Shown here piece by piece: positions 20,700-28,545 of a DNA stretch of 64,000 nt (positions are counted from its first letter, which is position 1; each line of letters starts with the position of its first letter). Origin of the DNA: Desulfobacter sp. (GTDB lineage: Bacteria; Desulfobacterota; Desulfobacteria; Desulfobacterales; Desulfobacteraceae). A model generated the notes under the pieces. That model made no database searches. It saw only the letters and a program-made list of their open reading frames with translations, and was not told the origin of the DNA. Both the position numbers and the translations under genes were made by a program. The stretch covers positions 3,521,001-3,585,000 of the forward strand of contig CP054838.1 in assembly GCA_028768545.1 (NCBI GenBank), in the 5' to 3' direction.

Positions 20700-21969
20700 C
20701 AGGGCTCAAGCATGTAAATATTGTAAAGTGCCTATAGTTTTGATTGGTTCAAGTATCATCCAAACATAACTTCCTCCAGATATTTGATATCCATAGCAGC
20801 ATTCAACCTTTTGGTTTTTACACTCCCTTTAAATGTCTTATTGTTCCGTAATAAATTTAATGCAATGTGCCGAATCGCTGCAAAATTCTCAGGAGAGTTC
20901 CCCTTTCTGACTCTGCTTTCGTCTTCACGGAACGCAATATCCAATACCCAATGCACTGAATTTTCAATTCCCCAATGCCTCCTGACAGCATTACCAAAAA
21001 TATTGGGGTCGCTATCCAGGCTCGATATATAATATCGCTTTTCATGACTGATCTGGCCGTCCATTTCCCGGGTGGATTCAATCATTCCAATACTTTTCAA
21101 ACCTTTCCAACTTTTTTTATCTTCAAACCAATCAATATCAGAGGTTATCACAGCCCTGCGCGTTTCGACTCGACCGTGCCCTCCGTCAACACTGGTCTGT
21201 TCATTAAACTGGTACCCCTGATTTTTCATTTCTTCCATTTTATTGAAAAAAAGTACCGCTTCATCATGCAAGGTTTTATGATTTTCTTTCAGGGCAAGGA
21301 CATAGTCACACCCTTTGTTTATTATGGTTTCAGCGATTTTCTTTTGAGTGCCCATGGCATCAATGGTTATAATGCAGCCCGAGATATCTAAAAGTTTTAA
21401 AAGATTTGGAATGGCCGTAATTTCATTTGATTTTTCTTCGGTTTTTAATTGCCCTAAAACCACTTTATTAGACGAAGCCCACGCACTGATCATATGAATG
21501 GCTTTCTTATCATTGGAGGTATCGTGTGAACGCCTTAGAGTTTTGCCGTCGATTGCAATGACTTGACCTTTGGTCATCTTTGCAACCGACTGAACCCAGT
21601 GCATAAAACTGCTCTGAAATTCATTCGGGTTCATCCTTTCAAAAATTCTGCCAAAGGTGTCATGGGAGGGTATCCCATGGGGAAGGCTTAGAAATTTTGA
21701 CAACCACCTTTTTCTCTTTTTGCCAAAGTTTTCAATTTGCTCATAAGTGTCTGCGCCAGCAACTACCGCACAAATTGCGATGATGACGACATCAATTAAA
21801 TTATGAAGCTTATTGTGGTGTCTGGGGTCCTGAATATTGTCAAAAAAAGTTTCAAGAGATTTTTTTTCGTTCATTGGCAACTCCTTGTGTTTATTGCCAT
21901 ATATATCGTATCTGTGCAGCGATGTCTAGGAAAATTTTGTTCGATGCTCATATACTATAGCAAGCCAGG
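20700..21969 (-). mobile_element. ISAs1-family insertion sequence (ends approximate)
   Basis: The transposase gene is intact. The probable ends are weakly matching inverted repeats: CAGGGCTCAAGCATGTA at 20700, and the complement of GCAAGCCAGG ending near 21969. No target duplication could be seen, so the borders are estimates. Only one copy occurs in the window. Confidence 0.65.
20756..21874 (-). CDS. ISAs1-family transposase
   Basis: A 372-residue DDE transposase of the ISAs1 (H-repeat-associated) family. The N-terminal DUF4338-like part reads FFDNIQDPRHHNKLHNLIDVV. The catalytic core has VIAIDGKTLRRS (first Asp), IITIDAMGTQK (second Asp) and RRHWGIENSVHWVLD (Glu). The C-terminal HIALNLLR is also typical. 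ATG 21874 is chosen for the AAGGAG site 7 bases upstream. The frame is undamaged, so it may be active. It lies just upstream of the SurA_N lipoprotein gene and could influence its transcription. Confidence 0.93.
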   Translation of the reverse strand: MNEKKSLETFFDNIQDPRHHNKLHNLIDVVIIAICAVVAGADTYEQIENFGKKRKRWLSKFLSLPHGIPSHDTFGRIFERMNPNEFQSSFMHWVQSVAKMTKGQVIAIDGKTLRRSHDTSNDKKAIHMISAWASSNKVVLGQLKTEEKSNEITAIPNLLKLLDISGCIITIDAMGTQKKIAETIINKGCDYVLALKENHKTLHDEAVLFFNKMEEMKNQGYQFNEQTSVDGGHGRVETRRAVITSDIDWFEDKKSWKGLKSIGMIESTREMDGQISHEKRYYISSLDSDPNIFGNAVRRHWGIENSVHWVLDIAFREDESRVRKGNSPENFAAIRHIALNLLRNNKTFKGSVKTKRLNAAMDIKYLEEVMFG

Positions 21970-21978
21970 AGAGCCAGA

Positions 21979-22112
21979 CTGGGATAGGGTGAAGGGGGTG
22001 GAGTGGCGTAAATGAGCGGCCCGCCAGGACGGCATAGGTCCGATCATTTCCGCTTCTTAAGCGGTCAGGACGACCGCTTAAGATTTAACGGAATCCCCCT
22101 CACCTATTCCAG
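21979..22112. other. Structured inverted-repeat segment (nested hairpins)
   Basis: An outer imperfect inverted repeat pairs CTGGGATAGGGTGAAGGGGG (21979-21998) with CCCCCTCACCTATTCCAG (22095-22112). Inside it, CTTAAGCGGTC (22056-22066) and GACCGCTTAAG (22072-22082) form a perfect 11-bp hairpin with a 5-nt loop. CCGCTTCTTAAGCGG is a further overlapping palindrome. There is no T tract and no convincing gene. It could be a folded RNA, a MITE-like remnant or an extragenic palindrome. It lies between the ISAs1 element and repeat A. Confidence 0.6.
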
Positions 22113-22166
22113 CCGGGTAAGGACGAATCTTAATAAAAGTTACATGCGATGACCCTGAGCCCCCCT

Positions 22167-22342
22167 GATCCACCTTACAGAACCATCTTCTTGGTTGCCT
22201 TGGTTTGCTCCTCACTGCGGAGTATGACGTATACACATCATTCGTCGCTGGCTTGGCGCCGCAATATGTTCCCTTGATAGAGGCCAGAAAAGCACGGAAC
22301 ATCCCCTTATTTAGGCAAATAAAAATTTAGGTGGTGGTTTTG
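22167..22342 (-). repeat. Dispersed repeat, copy A
   Basis: About 175 bp that align with 28259-28434 at roughly three-quarters identity over the whole length, in the same orientation. On the minus strand both copies keep an open frame beginning MxRAFLA with shared GAK, AT, VY, YSAVR residues, so a small-protein origin is possible, although the differences are not concentrated at third positions. Copy A lies downstream of the OppF-like gene, just past the peptide-ABC cluster. Confidence 0.75.
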
Positions 22343-22362
22343 CCTTCCCACCCTGTAAAATA

Positions 22363-23331
22363 TCAGGGGGTAAACAAGTGGCAGGCCGCTTTATGGTCAG
22401 GATTATCCAGATCAGTGACAAGTTCGGGCTCTTGTTCAAAACATAGGTCAAAGGCCTTGGGACACCGGGTATTAAACCGGCAGCCTTGGGGCGGATGTTC
22501 GACCGAAGGGATTTCCCCTTTTAAGGGCACCTTTTGGGTTCTGATTTCAGGATCGGGAACCGGAATGGACTCCAGCAGTGCCCGGGTATATGGATGGGAC
22601 GGAGAGGTATACAGGGTATGGGCATCTGCAATTTCCATGATCTTGCCAAGATACATGACCAAAATCCGGTCGGACATGTGCCTGACCACAGAGAGGTCAT
22701 GGGAGATAAACAGATAGGTTAATTTTAAATTTTTTTGAAGGTCAAGCAGCAGATTCAAAATCTTGGACTGAACAGATACGTCAAGTGCGGATACGGGTTC
22801 ATCGCATACAATGATTTCAGGGGTCATGCTGACCGCCCTGGCAATTCCAATCCGCTGGCGCTGGCCCCCGGAAAATTCATGGGGATACTTTTCAAGGGCC
22901 TCGGATCCGAGTCCGACCTGATCGAGCAATGCTTGGACCTGAGTTGAAACATTGGATCCTTTCTGGCCGTGAATAAGATATTTTTCTTCAAGTATCTGTC
23001 TTACGGTCTGCCTTGGATCCAGAGATTCAAACGGATCTTGAAATATCATCTGTACACGGGTGGAAAAGGTCTTGCGCTCGGATGAACTCATCTGGGCCAG
23101 AGAAATGTTGTCCAATGTAATCTTGCCTTGGGTCAGAGGGTACAGCCCCATGATACACCGACCCAAGGTGGTCTTTCCGCAACCCGATTCCCCGACAATA
23201 CCAAGGGTTTCTCCCTTTGAGACACTAAAAGACACCCCGTCCACTGCATGTATATTGCCTTTGGCACGCAAAAAGACCCCGCTGGTGACGGGAAAATATT
23301 TTTTTAACCCCTTGATTTCCAGAATCTGCAT
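22363..23331 (-). CDS. Oligopeptide-type ABC transporter ATP-binding protein (OppF-like)
   Basis: A 322-residue ABC ATPase. Walker A is GESGCGKTT (47-55), the signature is FSGGQRQRIGIARA (about 151-164), Walker B is IIVCDEPVSALD, and the switch His lies in LFISHDLSVV. The C-terminal oligopeptide/dipeptide extension carries a cysteine pattern (RFNTRCPKAFDLCF) typical of OppD/OppF, often an iron-sulfur or metal site. It should energise peptide uptake together with the OppD-like protein. The genes for cold-shock protein and DadA-like oxidase separate it from that partner, and no permease gene is nearby. Confidence 0.92.
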   Translation of the reverse strand: MQILEIKGLKKYFPVTSGVFLRAKGNIHAVDGVSFSVSKGETLGIVGESGCGKTTLGRCIMGLYPLTQGKITLDNISLAQMSSSERKTFSTRVQMIFQDPFESLDPRQTVRQILEEKYLIHGQKGSNVSTQVQALLDQVGLGSEALEKYPHEFSGGQRQRIGIARAVSMTPEIIVCDEPVSALDVSVQSKILNLLLDLQKNLKLTYLFISHDLSVVRHMSDRILVMYLGKIMEIADAHTLYTSPSHPYTRALLESIPVPDPEIRTQKVPLKGEIPSVEHPPQGCRFNTRCPKAFDLCFEQEPELVTDLDNPDHKAACHLFTP

Positions 23332-23576
23332 CTTTGTCCTGTCTTTATTAATTGGGGCTGCTTTTATCCCCCATAAATTTGATGTATCTTATATACCATC
23401 TTTAATTGTCTGGACAAGAAATTAACTCAATAATTGATTATCTGTCTTTATTTTGGCATTGAAATTTACAAAAAACTGTCTTAACCTGACATTTTTCTTG
23501 AGGGTTGCAGTTTCAAATCAACTTTAATCCTTGGACCATGTTTTAACCTAAGCTTTCTAAAAAAAAAAGGAAATCC

Positions 23577-24824
23577 ATGGAAAAGAACCAGTCCGTAATC
23601 GTTATCGGCGGGGGAGTGATCGGTCTTGCCTGTGCCCACTACCTTATGAAACAAGGTGCCCGGGTGACAATCATTGAAAAAAACACGGCAGGGTCGGGTT
23701 CTTCCCACGGCAACTGCGGGTTGCTCTACTTTACAGATGTCATCCCCTTGTGCGCACCAGGCGCTGTCAGCCATGAGATATACAGAACACTTTTGGGCAC
23801 CTCTCCTTTGTATATTAAGCCCGGGATGGATATTGAACGGATGCTCTGGCTGGTCAAGTTTGCCTTAAACTGCAGGATCGGTCATATGAATCAAGCGGCC
23901 ACAGCCAAATATGAGCTTTTAAAATATTCATCAAAATTGTTTACAGCTCTTTTAAAAAACAAGAATTTCCCATGCGATTTTGAACAAAAGGGTATTTTAT
24001 CTGTGTTTAAAGAGGAAAAGAATCTTGAATCCTTTGAAAAAACAAATAATTTTCTCCAAAAATTCAACCTTGGGTATAAACGGCTTGGCAAAAAAGACAC
24101 CCTTGATTTGGAGCCTGCATTATCCCCTGAAATTGCAGGCGCATGGTATAGTGACCAGGATCATCACTTAAGACCCGAACACTTTGTCAGATCATGGAAA
24201 ACCATGCTGGTTAACCAGGGATTGACCCTAATAGAAGAGTGTGAGGTCATTGATATTTGCATAAACAAAAGATCAATCAGACATGTGAGCACTTCAAGGG
24301 GAAATCTTTTTGCCGATGCCTTTGTACTTGCCGCCGGTGCCTGGAGCCCGTTAATTGCCAGCAGTTTGAATTTAACCCTGCCGGTGCAGCCTGGAAAAGG
24401 ATACAGTATCACCATGGAGCGGCCGGATCCATGTCCCAATATCCCCTGCATGCTCTGTGAAAAAAATATGGTGGTCACGCCCTGGAAAACCGGATACCGC
24501 CTTGGGGGCACCATGGAATTTTCCGGCTATTCAGATCATTTAAATTCCAAACGCCTAAAAAAACTCATACAAGGGGCAAAAGAATATATGAGTGCTCCTT
24601 GCGGCCACCCCATAATTAAAGAATGGACAGGCCTTCGCCCCATGACCTATGATGACATGCCAATCATCGGCAGATCTCCTTTTCAGGACAATCTGGTGAT
24701 CGCAACAGGCCATGGCATGCTCGGTCTGACCCTGGCCACCGGTACAGGAAAGTTGGTTTCAGATATGATCTTTGAAAAAAAGACGCAGATCGACACAGAA
24801 CCTTATTTGCCTGGCCGGTTTTAA
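23577..24824 (+). CDS. FAD-dependent D-amino-acid dehydrogenase-like oxidoreductase (DadA family)
   Basis: A 415-residue DAO-family flavoprotein. The N-terminal Rossmann motif is VIVIGGGVIGLACAHYL (about 7-23), followed by the FAD ribose acid in TIIEKN. The C-terminal half carries WTGLRPMTYDDMPIIGR and GHGMLGLTLATGTGKLV, as in DadA. It should oxidise a D-amino acid or similar amine to the imino/keto acid and pass electrons to the membrane quinone pool. There is an AGGAA site just before the ATG. It is transcribed opposite to the flanking peptide-ABC genes and converges with cspA. Substrate specificity is not deducible; glycine/sarcosine-type oxidases are the alternative. Confidence 0.85.
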   Translation: MEKNQSVIVIGGGVIGLACAHYLMKQGARVTIIEKNTAGSGSSHGNCGLLYFTDVIPLCAPGAVSHEIYRTLLGTSPLYIKPGMDIERMLWLVKFALNCRIGHMNQAATAKYELLKYSSKLFTALLKNKNFPCDFEQKGILSVFKEEKNLESFEKTNNFLQKFNLGYKRLGKKDTLDLEPALSPEIAGAWYSDQDHHLRPEHFVRSWKTMLVNQGLTLIEECEVIDICINKRSIRHVSTSRGNLFADAFVLAAGAWSPLIASSLNLTLPVQPGKGYSITMERPDPCPNIPCMLCEKNMVVTPWKTGYRLGGTMEFSGYSDHLNSKRLKKLIQGAKEYMSAPCGHPIIKEWTGLRPMTYDDMPIIGRSPFQDNLVIATGHGMLGLTLATGTGKLVSDMIFEKKTQIDTEPYLPGRF

Positions 24825-24857
24825 ACCAGGATTCAACCGAAGAAAAGAGACCAAAGA

Positions 24858-24894
24858 AAAAGGGTTTTTAAACTTGAGCAGCCAAAAACCCTTT
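24858..24894 (-). terminator. Rho-independent terminator of cspA
   Basis: An 11-bp stem (AAAGGGTTTTT and AAAAACCCTTT) with a 14-nt loop lies just after cspA. Read on the minus strand it is followed by TTCTTT, so it serves cspA rather than the convergent oxidase gene. Confidence 0.8.
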
Positions 24895-24904
24895 AAAAAA
24901 ACTA

Positions 24905-25105
24905 CTAGAGAACTGTTACATTAACCGCTGCGGGCCCTTTCTGTCCGTCTTCTACATCAAATGTGACCCGATCTCCCTCATTCAGGGATTTGAAACCAGT
25001 TGCATTGATGCCGGTATGGTGGACAAATACGTCAGGTCCTTCTTCCTGCTCAATAAATCCATAACCCTTTGCATCATTAAACCATTTTACGATCCCATTT
25101 GCCAT
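24905..25105 (-). CDS. CspA-family cold-shock protein
   Basis: A 66-residue cold-shock domain protein that binds single-stranded RNA/DNA. Both RNA-binding motifs are present: KGYGFIEQE (RNP1) and DVFVHHTGI (RNP2), after the typical [17 protein letters not shown] start. An AAGGAGAGAG ribosome site precedes the ATG. A promoter at 25231-25258 gives a leader of about 120 nt, as in cspA-type genes where the long leader controls expression with temperature. It lies between the two ATPase genes of the peptide-ABC cluster and has its own terminator. Confidence 0.96.
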   Translation of the reverse strand: MANGIVKWFNDAKGYGFIEQEEGPDVFVHHTGINATGFKSLNEGDRVTFDVEDGQKGPAAVNVTVL

Positions 25106-25230
25106 TGTGACTCTCTCCTTACTTTAAGTGAATAATTGTAGTTTCAAACTTTAGGTCCTGCCACTTCAACAAATGGGTCCAGCCCTTAGAACGAAACCGA
25201 CAAAGCCCTTTATTGCCAAGCTTTGAATGT

Positions 25231-25258
25231 ATATTATTAGCTTTTACTTAAAAATCAA
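25231..25258 (-). promoter_or_regulatory. Probable sigma-70 promoter of cspA
   Basis: On the minus strand, TTGATT (25258-25253) and TAATAT (25236-25231) are separated by 16 bases. The expected start lies near 25224, leaving an untranslated leader of about 120 nt before the ATG at 25105. Confidence 0.6.
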
Positions 25259-25290
25259 GTATTATTTTAAAAAGAGTCCATTTTTTTGTT

Positions 25291-26274
25291 TCAGGTCAGC
25301 AAATGGCAGGCGGCTGAACGGTCTTTACCAACTGAACCTAGGTTGGGCGTTTGTACAAGACAAATCTCTTTTTTAAGGGGACAACGGTCTGAAAATCGGC
25401 ACCCTTTAGGCATCTTGGACAAAGGGGGCACATTGCCGGCAATGGTGGGCAGATGCTTTTTCGCGACCTTCGCCCGTGATGGAATTGAGGCAAGCAGTCC
25501 TTGGGTATATGGATGACACGGATCTTTAAATAATTGACCGACACCGGCGATTTCAGCAATCTGTCCTGCATACATGACCACCACATCATCACAATTTTCT
25601 GCAATAACCCCGAGATCATGGGTGATCAATATCACGGACATCTTTATTTTTTCCTTGAGCCCGATGATCAAATCCATAATCTGAGCCTGTACGGTGACAT
25701 CAAGGGCTGTGGTGGGTTCATCGGCAATCAGAATATCGGGTTCACAGGCAAGGGCCATGGCAATCATCACCCGCTGACGCATACCTCCGGATAGTTGATG
25801 GGGATATTTACCCATGACCTGTTCAGGATCCGGGATGCCGACCTGCTCAAGCATTTGAACCGAAGCCAACACCATTTGGGCCGATGACATGGTGGAAAAA
25901 TGCAGTTCATACACTTCAATCATCTGCCGGCCTATGGAATGAACAGGGTTTAATGCCGTCATGGGTTCTTGAAAAATCATTGAAATTTTTCTGCCCCGGA
26001 TGTTGTGCATTTTTTCAATGGGAAGGGCCAGAAGATCATTTTCCTGGTAAAGGATACGTCCGTTGAGGATCATGGCTGCCGGTTTTGGCAGCAACCGAAC
26101 AATGCTCAGGGCGGTCACACTTTTTCCGCATCCGGATTCACCGGCAATCCCGAGGACCTGCCCCTTTTTAAGGCTAAAACTGACATGGTCAACCGCCCTA
26201 AGATCTCCCTGATCCGAACCAAAGGAAACCACCAGATCCTCCACCTTTAAAATGGGCTCATTTGCCTGGTTCAT
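25291..26274 (-). CDS. Oligopeptide-type ABC transporter ATP-binding protein (OppD-like)
   Basis: A 327-residue ABC ATPase with Walker A GESGCGKS (45-52), signature LSGGMRQRVMIAMALA, Walker B DILIADEPTTALDV and the C-terminal peptide-family extension with cysteines (RFSDRCPLKKEIC). ATG 26274 is preferred over an upstream in-frame start at 26310. It overlaps the end of the solute-binding-protein gene by 17 bases, so the two are co-translated. In complete systems the permease genes lie between these two; here they are missing. It should pair with the OppF-like protein encoded 2 kb downstream. Confidence 0.92.
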   Translation of the reverse strand: MNQANEPILKVEDLVVSFGSDQGDLRAVDHVSFSLKKGQVLGIAGESGCGKSVTALSIVRLLPKPAAMILNGRILYQENDLLALPIEKMHNIRGRKISMIFQEPMTALNPVHSIGRQMIEVYELHFSTMSSAQMVLASVQMLEQVGIPDPEQVMGKYPHQLSGGMRQRVMIAMALACEPDILIADEPTTALDVTVQAQIMDLIIGLKEKIKMSVILITHDLGVIAENCDDVVVMYAGQIAEIAGVGQLFKDPCHPYTQGLLASIPSRAKVAKKHLPTIAGNVPPLSKMPKGCRFSDRCPLKKEICLVQTPNLGSVGKDRSAACHLLT

Positions 26275-28141
26275 TTTTTTTATCCTCTCTTTTGTACTGC
26301 TTGTCCACAATCAGCACAGGCAAAAATGATTTATCCGCCTTCATGGCTGCCAGGGTCTGTTTTCTGACCTTGTCATCAATCCAAAACAACCCGCCGATGG
26401 TGGATGAAAACGGGTTAAAAAGGTCGTCTGACATGCGGGTGCCGTGAAACTCCGGCAATTTCATCCACCGCCAATAGGCAAGTCTGACATAGGGGATCAT
26501 AAAGGTGGGCACATAGGCACCGATCTTGTGAATTTTATTTTGGATGGCCAAAGAAAGGCGAATCCGTTCTTCTTCGTCCAGACTGTCCCGGTACTGGTCA
26601 ATCAAAGAATCAAGTTGGGGATCATCGGTATTGGTAATATTATTGGTCTGGGGTTTATGGGCATTATCAGAATGCCACCCCTGCCAATAGGAAGGCCTTA
26701 AACTGGTGCTCCAGCCCATCCATGCCACCTCATGTTTTTTTTCAAGAAATTTTTTAAACATGGCAGAGGGGTCAAGCTTTTCAAGCCGGAGTTCAATCCC
26801 TGCTTTAAGTGCATCTTCTTTGAGAACTACAAGTCTTGCCATATGCTCATCATAGGAATAGGTCACCTTGACTGAAAACCGTAACTTGTCTTTAACCCAG
26901 ATCCCGTCATGCCCCCTGTGCCACCCAGCATCCCTCATCAAGCGGTCTACTTTGTCAATGTCATACTCTCTTGGGCGGATGGAATAATCGGTATATCGTC
27001 CATATCCGTAGAAGGCCTGGGGCAGCCTGAAATAATCAGATCTCAACACCTGTTTGATGACTTTTTCAACATTCATGGCATGGGCAAAGGCATAACAAAG
27101 CCTTTGATCTTTGAATATGGGCTGGTCTTGGTTTAGCCACAAGCCCCTGGAGGGATGCTCCTGGTCATTGAAAAACCAGATCCGTTCAACATATCCCTTT
27201 TCGATCACCGGGGTTTTGGATTTTACATGCCAGAACTTGGGCAGGGTCATTCCAAAGGCATCCAGCCGTGCTTTTTTAAAAAATTTCCATTGAAAATTAA
27301 AATCCCGAATCACCGTGTACTGGACCATGTCCACGTTAAACCTGTGTTTAAAATAGCGTTTATCCTTGGCCCAGAAATTTTGTTTGCGCTTAAACCGGAT
27401 AAACCGCCCTTTTTTAAACTCATGAATTTGATATGCCCCTGTATTGGGTACCACGGCCCAGTTGTATCGGGTGGTAAACTCATGATCAAGTCTCTTATAG
27501 TAATGTTCGGGCGTGGGGCTGATTCCCAGCTTAAGATAGGGGTTGGGCACGGCTTTTGTGCTTTTCACCCCTATGGTATAGTCATCGTACACAATGACCT
27601 TTTCTATCTCCCGGGTGTAATAATCATTATACCAGGGAGCAATAATATGTTCCGAACGCATAAATTTAAGGGTGAACAGATAGTCCCTGGCAGTGACCTT
27701 GACCCCGTCCGACCATCGGGCATCAGGGTCAAGCTTGAAATACATGGTTTTTTTATCATCATCAAAGGCCCAGTGGGTGGCAAGTTCGGGAATAATATTG
27801 CCGGTATTGGGATGGCGGTTGATCAACGAAAGCTGATTGTCAAGAATGGCACTTCTAAACCCGCCGTTGGAATCCGGGCCCACCACCCTGAAGGTCATGG
27901 GAAAACTGAGCAGGGCGGCTCTGACCATCCCTCCTTTTTTGGCCTTTTCAGATGAAAATACAGGATCTGTATTATTGGTCAGCCAATGAATATTTTCAGG
28001 CAAAGGGCTGTAGATTAAAGGCTTTAGATCAACCGCCTGGGCTAAATTTTGATTAATTTGATCAGTTTGACCGGGCTGTTCCTGGCACCCGGACAAGAGA
28101 CAGGCGGCCAAAACACACAACAAAATGAGGTATAAACGCAT
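26258..28141 (-). CDS. Peptide-type ABC solute-binding lipoprotein (family 5, YejA-like)
   Basis: A 627-residue extracytoplasmic solute-binding protein of family 5. The signal peptide MRLYLILLCVLAACLLSGC ends in the lipobox LSGC, so it is probably lipid-anchored. The mature part has the family's features (GGMVRAALLSFPMTF, PELATHWAFDDDKKTMYFKL, ARWSDGVKVTARDYLFT). Length and sequence are closest to YejA-type binding proteins for microcin C/peptides. ATG 28141 has AGGA upstream and gives the clean signal peptide; an upstream TTG at 28183 would add a charged extension. It is the first gene of its operon, followed by the OppD-like gene in overlap. Confidence 0.9.
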   Translation of the reverse strand: MRLYLILLCVLAACLLSGCQEQPGQTDQINQNLAQAVDLKPLIYSPLPENIHWLTNNTDPVFSSEKAKKGGMVRAALLSFPMTFRVVGPDSNGGFRSAILDNQLSLINRHPNTGNIIPELATHWAFDDDKKTMYFKLDPDARWSDGVKVTARDYLFTLKFMRSEHIIAPWYNDYYTREIEKVIVYDDYTIGVKSTKAVPNPYLKLGISPTPEHYYKRLDHEFTTRYNWAVVPNTGAYQIHEFKKGRFIRFKRKQNFWAKDKRYFKHRFNVDMVQYTVIRDFNFQWKFFKKARLDAFGMTLPKFWHVKSKTPVIEKGYVERIWFFNDQEHPSRGLWLNQDQPIFKDQRLCYAFAHAMNVEKVIKQVLRSDYFRLPQAFYGYGRYTDYSIRPREYDIDKVDRLMRDAGWHRGHDGIWVKDKLRFSVKVTYSYDEHMARLVVLKEDALKAGIELRLEKLDPSAMFKKFLEKKHEVAWMGWSTSLRPSYWQGWHSDNAHKPQTNNITNTDDPQLDSLIDQYRDSLDEEERIRLSLAIQNKIHKIGAYVPTFMIPYVRLAYWRWMKLPEFHGTRMSDDLFNPFSSTIGGLFWIDDKVRKQTLAAMKADKSFLPVLIVDKQYKREDKKNEPGK

Positions 28142-28258
28142 CCGTATCCTATGGCCTTTCTTCAATTCAAAGTTGGCGTTCAAAACTTAGGTTCCAAGAC
28201 AAGCATAAAAAAAGATATCAGATTAACCCTAAGTTGAGCAATCTTTCTTTTGACCCTT

Positions 28259-28434
28259 GATCCACCTTACAGCACCTTCTTCTTTGCTGCCTTTGTTTGC
28301 CCTCACAGCGGAGTATGGTTTGTACACCTTACTCGTCGCACGCTTGGCACCCCAATATGGTACCATGCTGGCAGCCAGGAAAGCACGGACCATCCCCATA
28401 TTCTAACAAACATAAAATTAGGCGGTGGATTTGG
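28259..28434 (-). repeat. Dispersed repeat, copy B
   Basis: The counterpart of 22167-22342 (see copy A), about 6.1 kb away in direct orientation. It fills most of the 28142-28545 gap, which holds no other convincing gene. On the minus strand it encodes a possible 54-residue frame (MVRAFLAASMVPYWGAK onwards, ending at about 28231) rich in Lys and Arg. It lies upstream of the solute-binding-protein gene, where it could contribute a promoter or leader. Confidence 0.75.
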
Positions 28435-28545
28435 GTTGGCAGTGAATATGATATCAACCCGATGATCCAGCCTAGAAAAATCCATATTTGCCCATTGCTC
28501 CCAGTCCAGGAGCAGGTTTGATTTTATCCTTATTTTATTTTGAAT

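Noticed and set aside
22331-22722. Plus-strand ORFs opposite the OppF-like gene
   Set aside because: They are antisense to a well-supported ABC ATPase and have no ribosome sites or family features.
27155-27955. 266-codon plus-strand ORF inside the solute-binding-protein gene
   Set aside because: It is a shadow of the family-5 binding protein; its composition is low-complexity and not protein-like.
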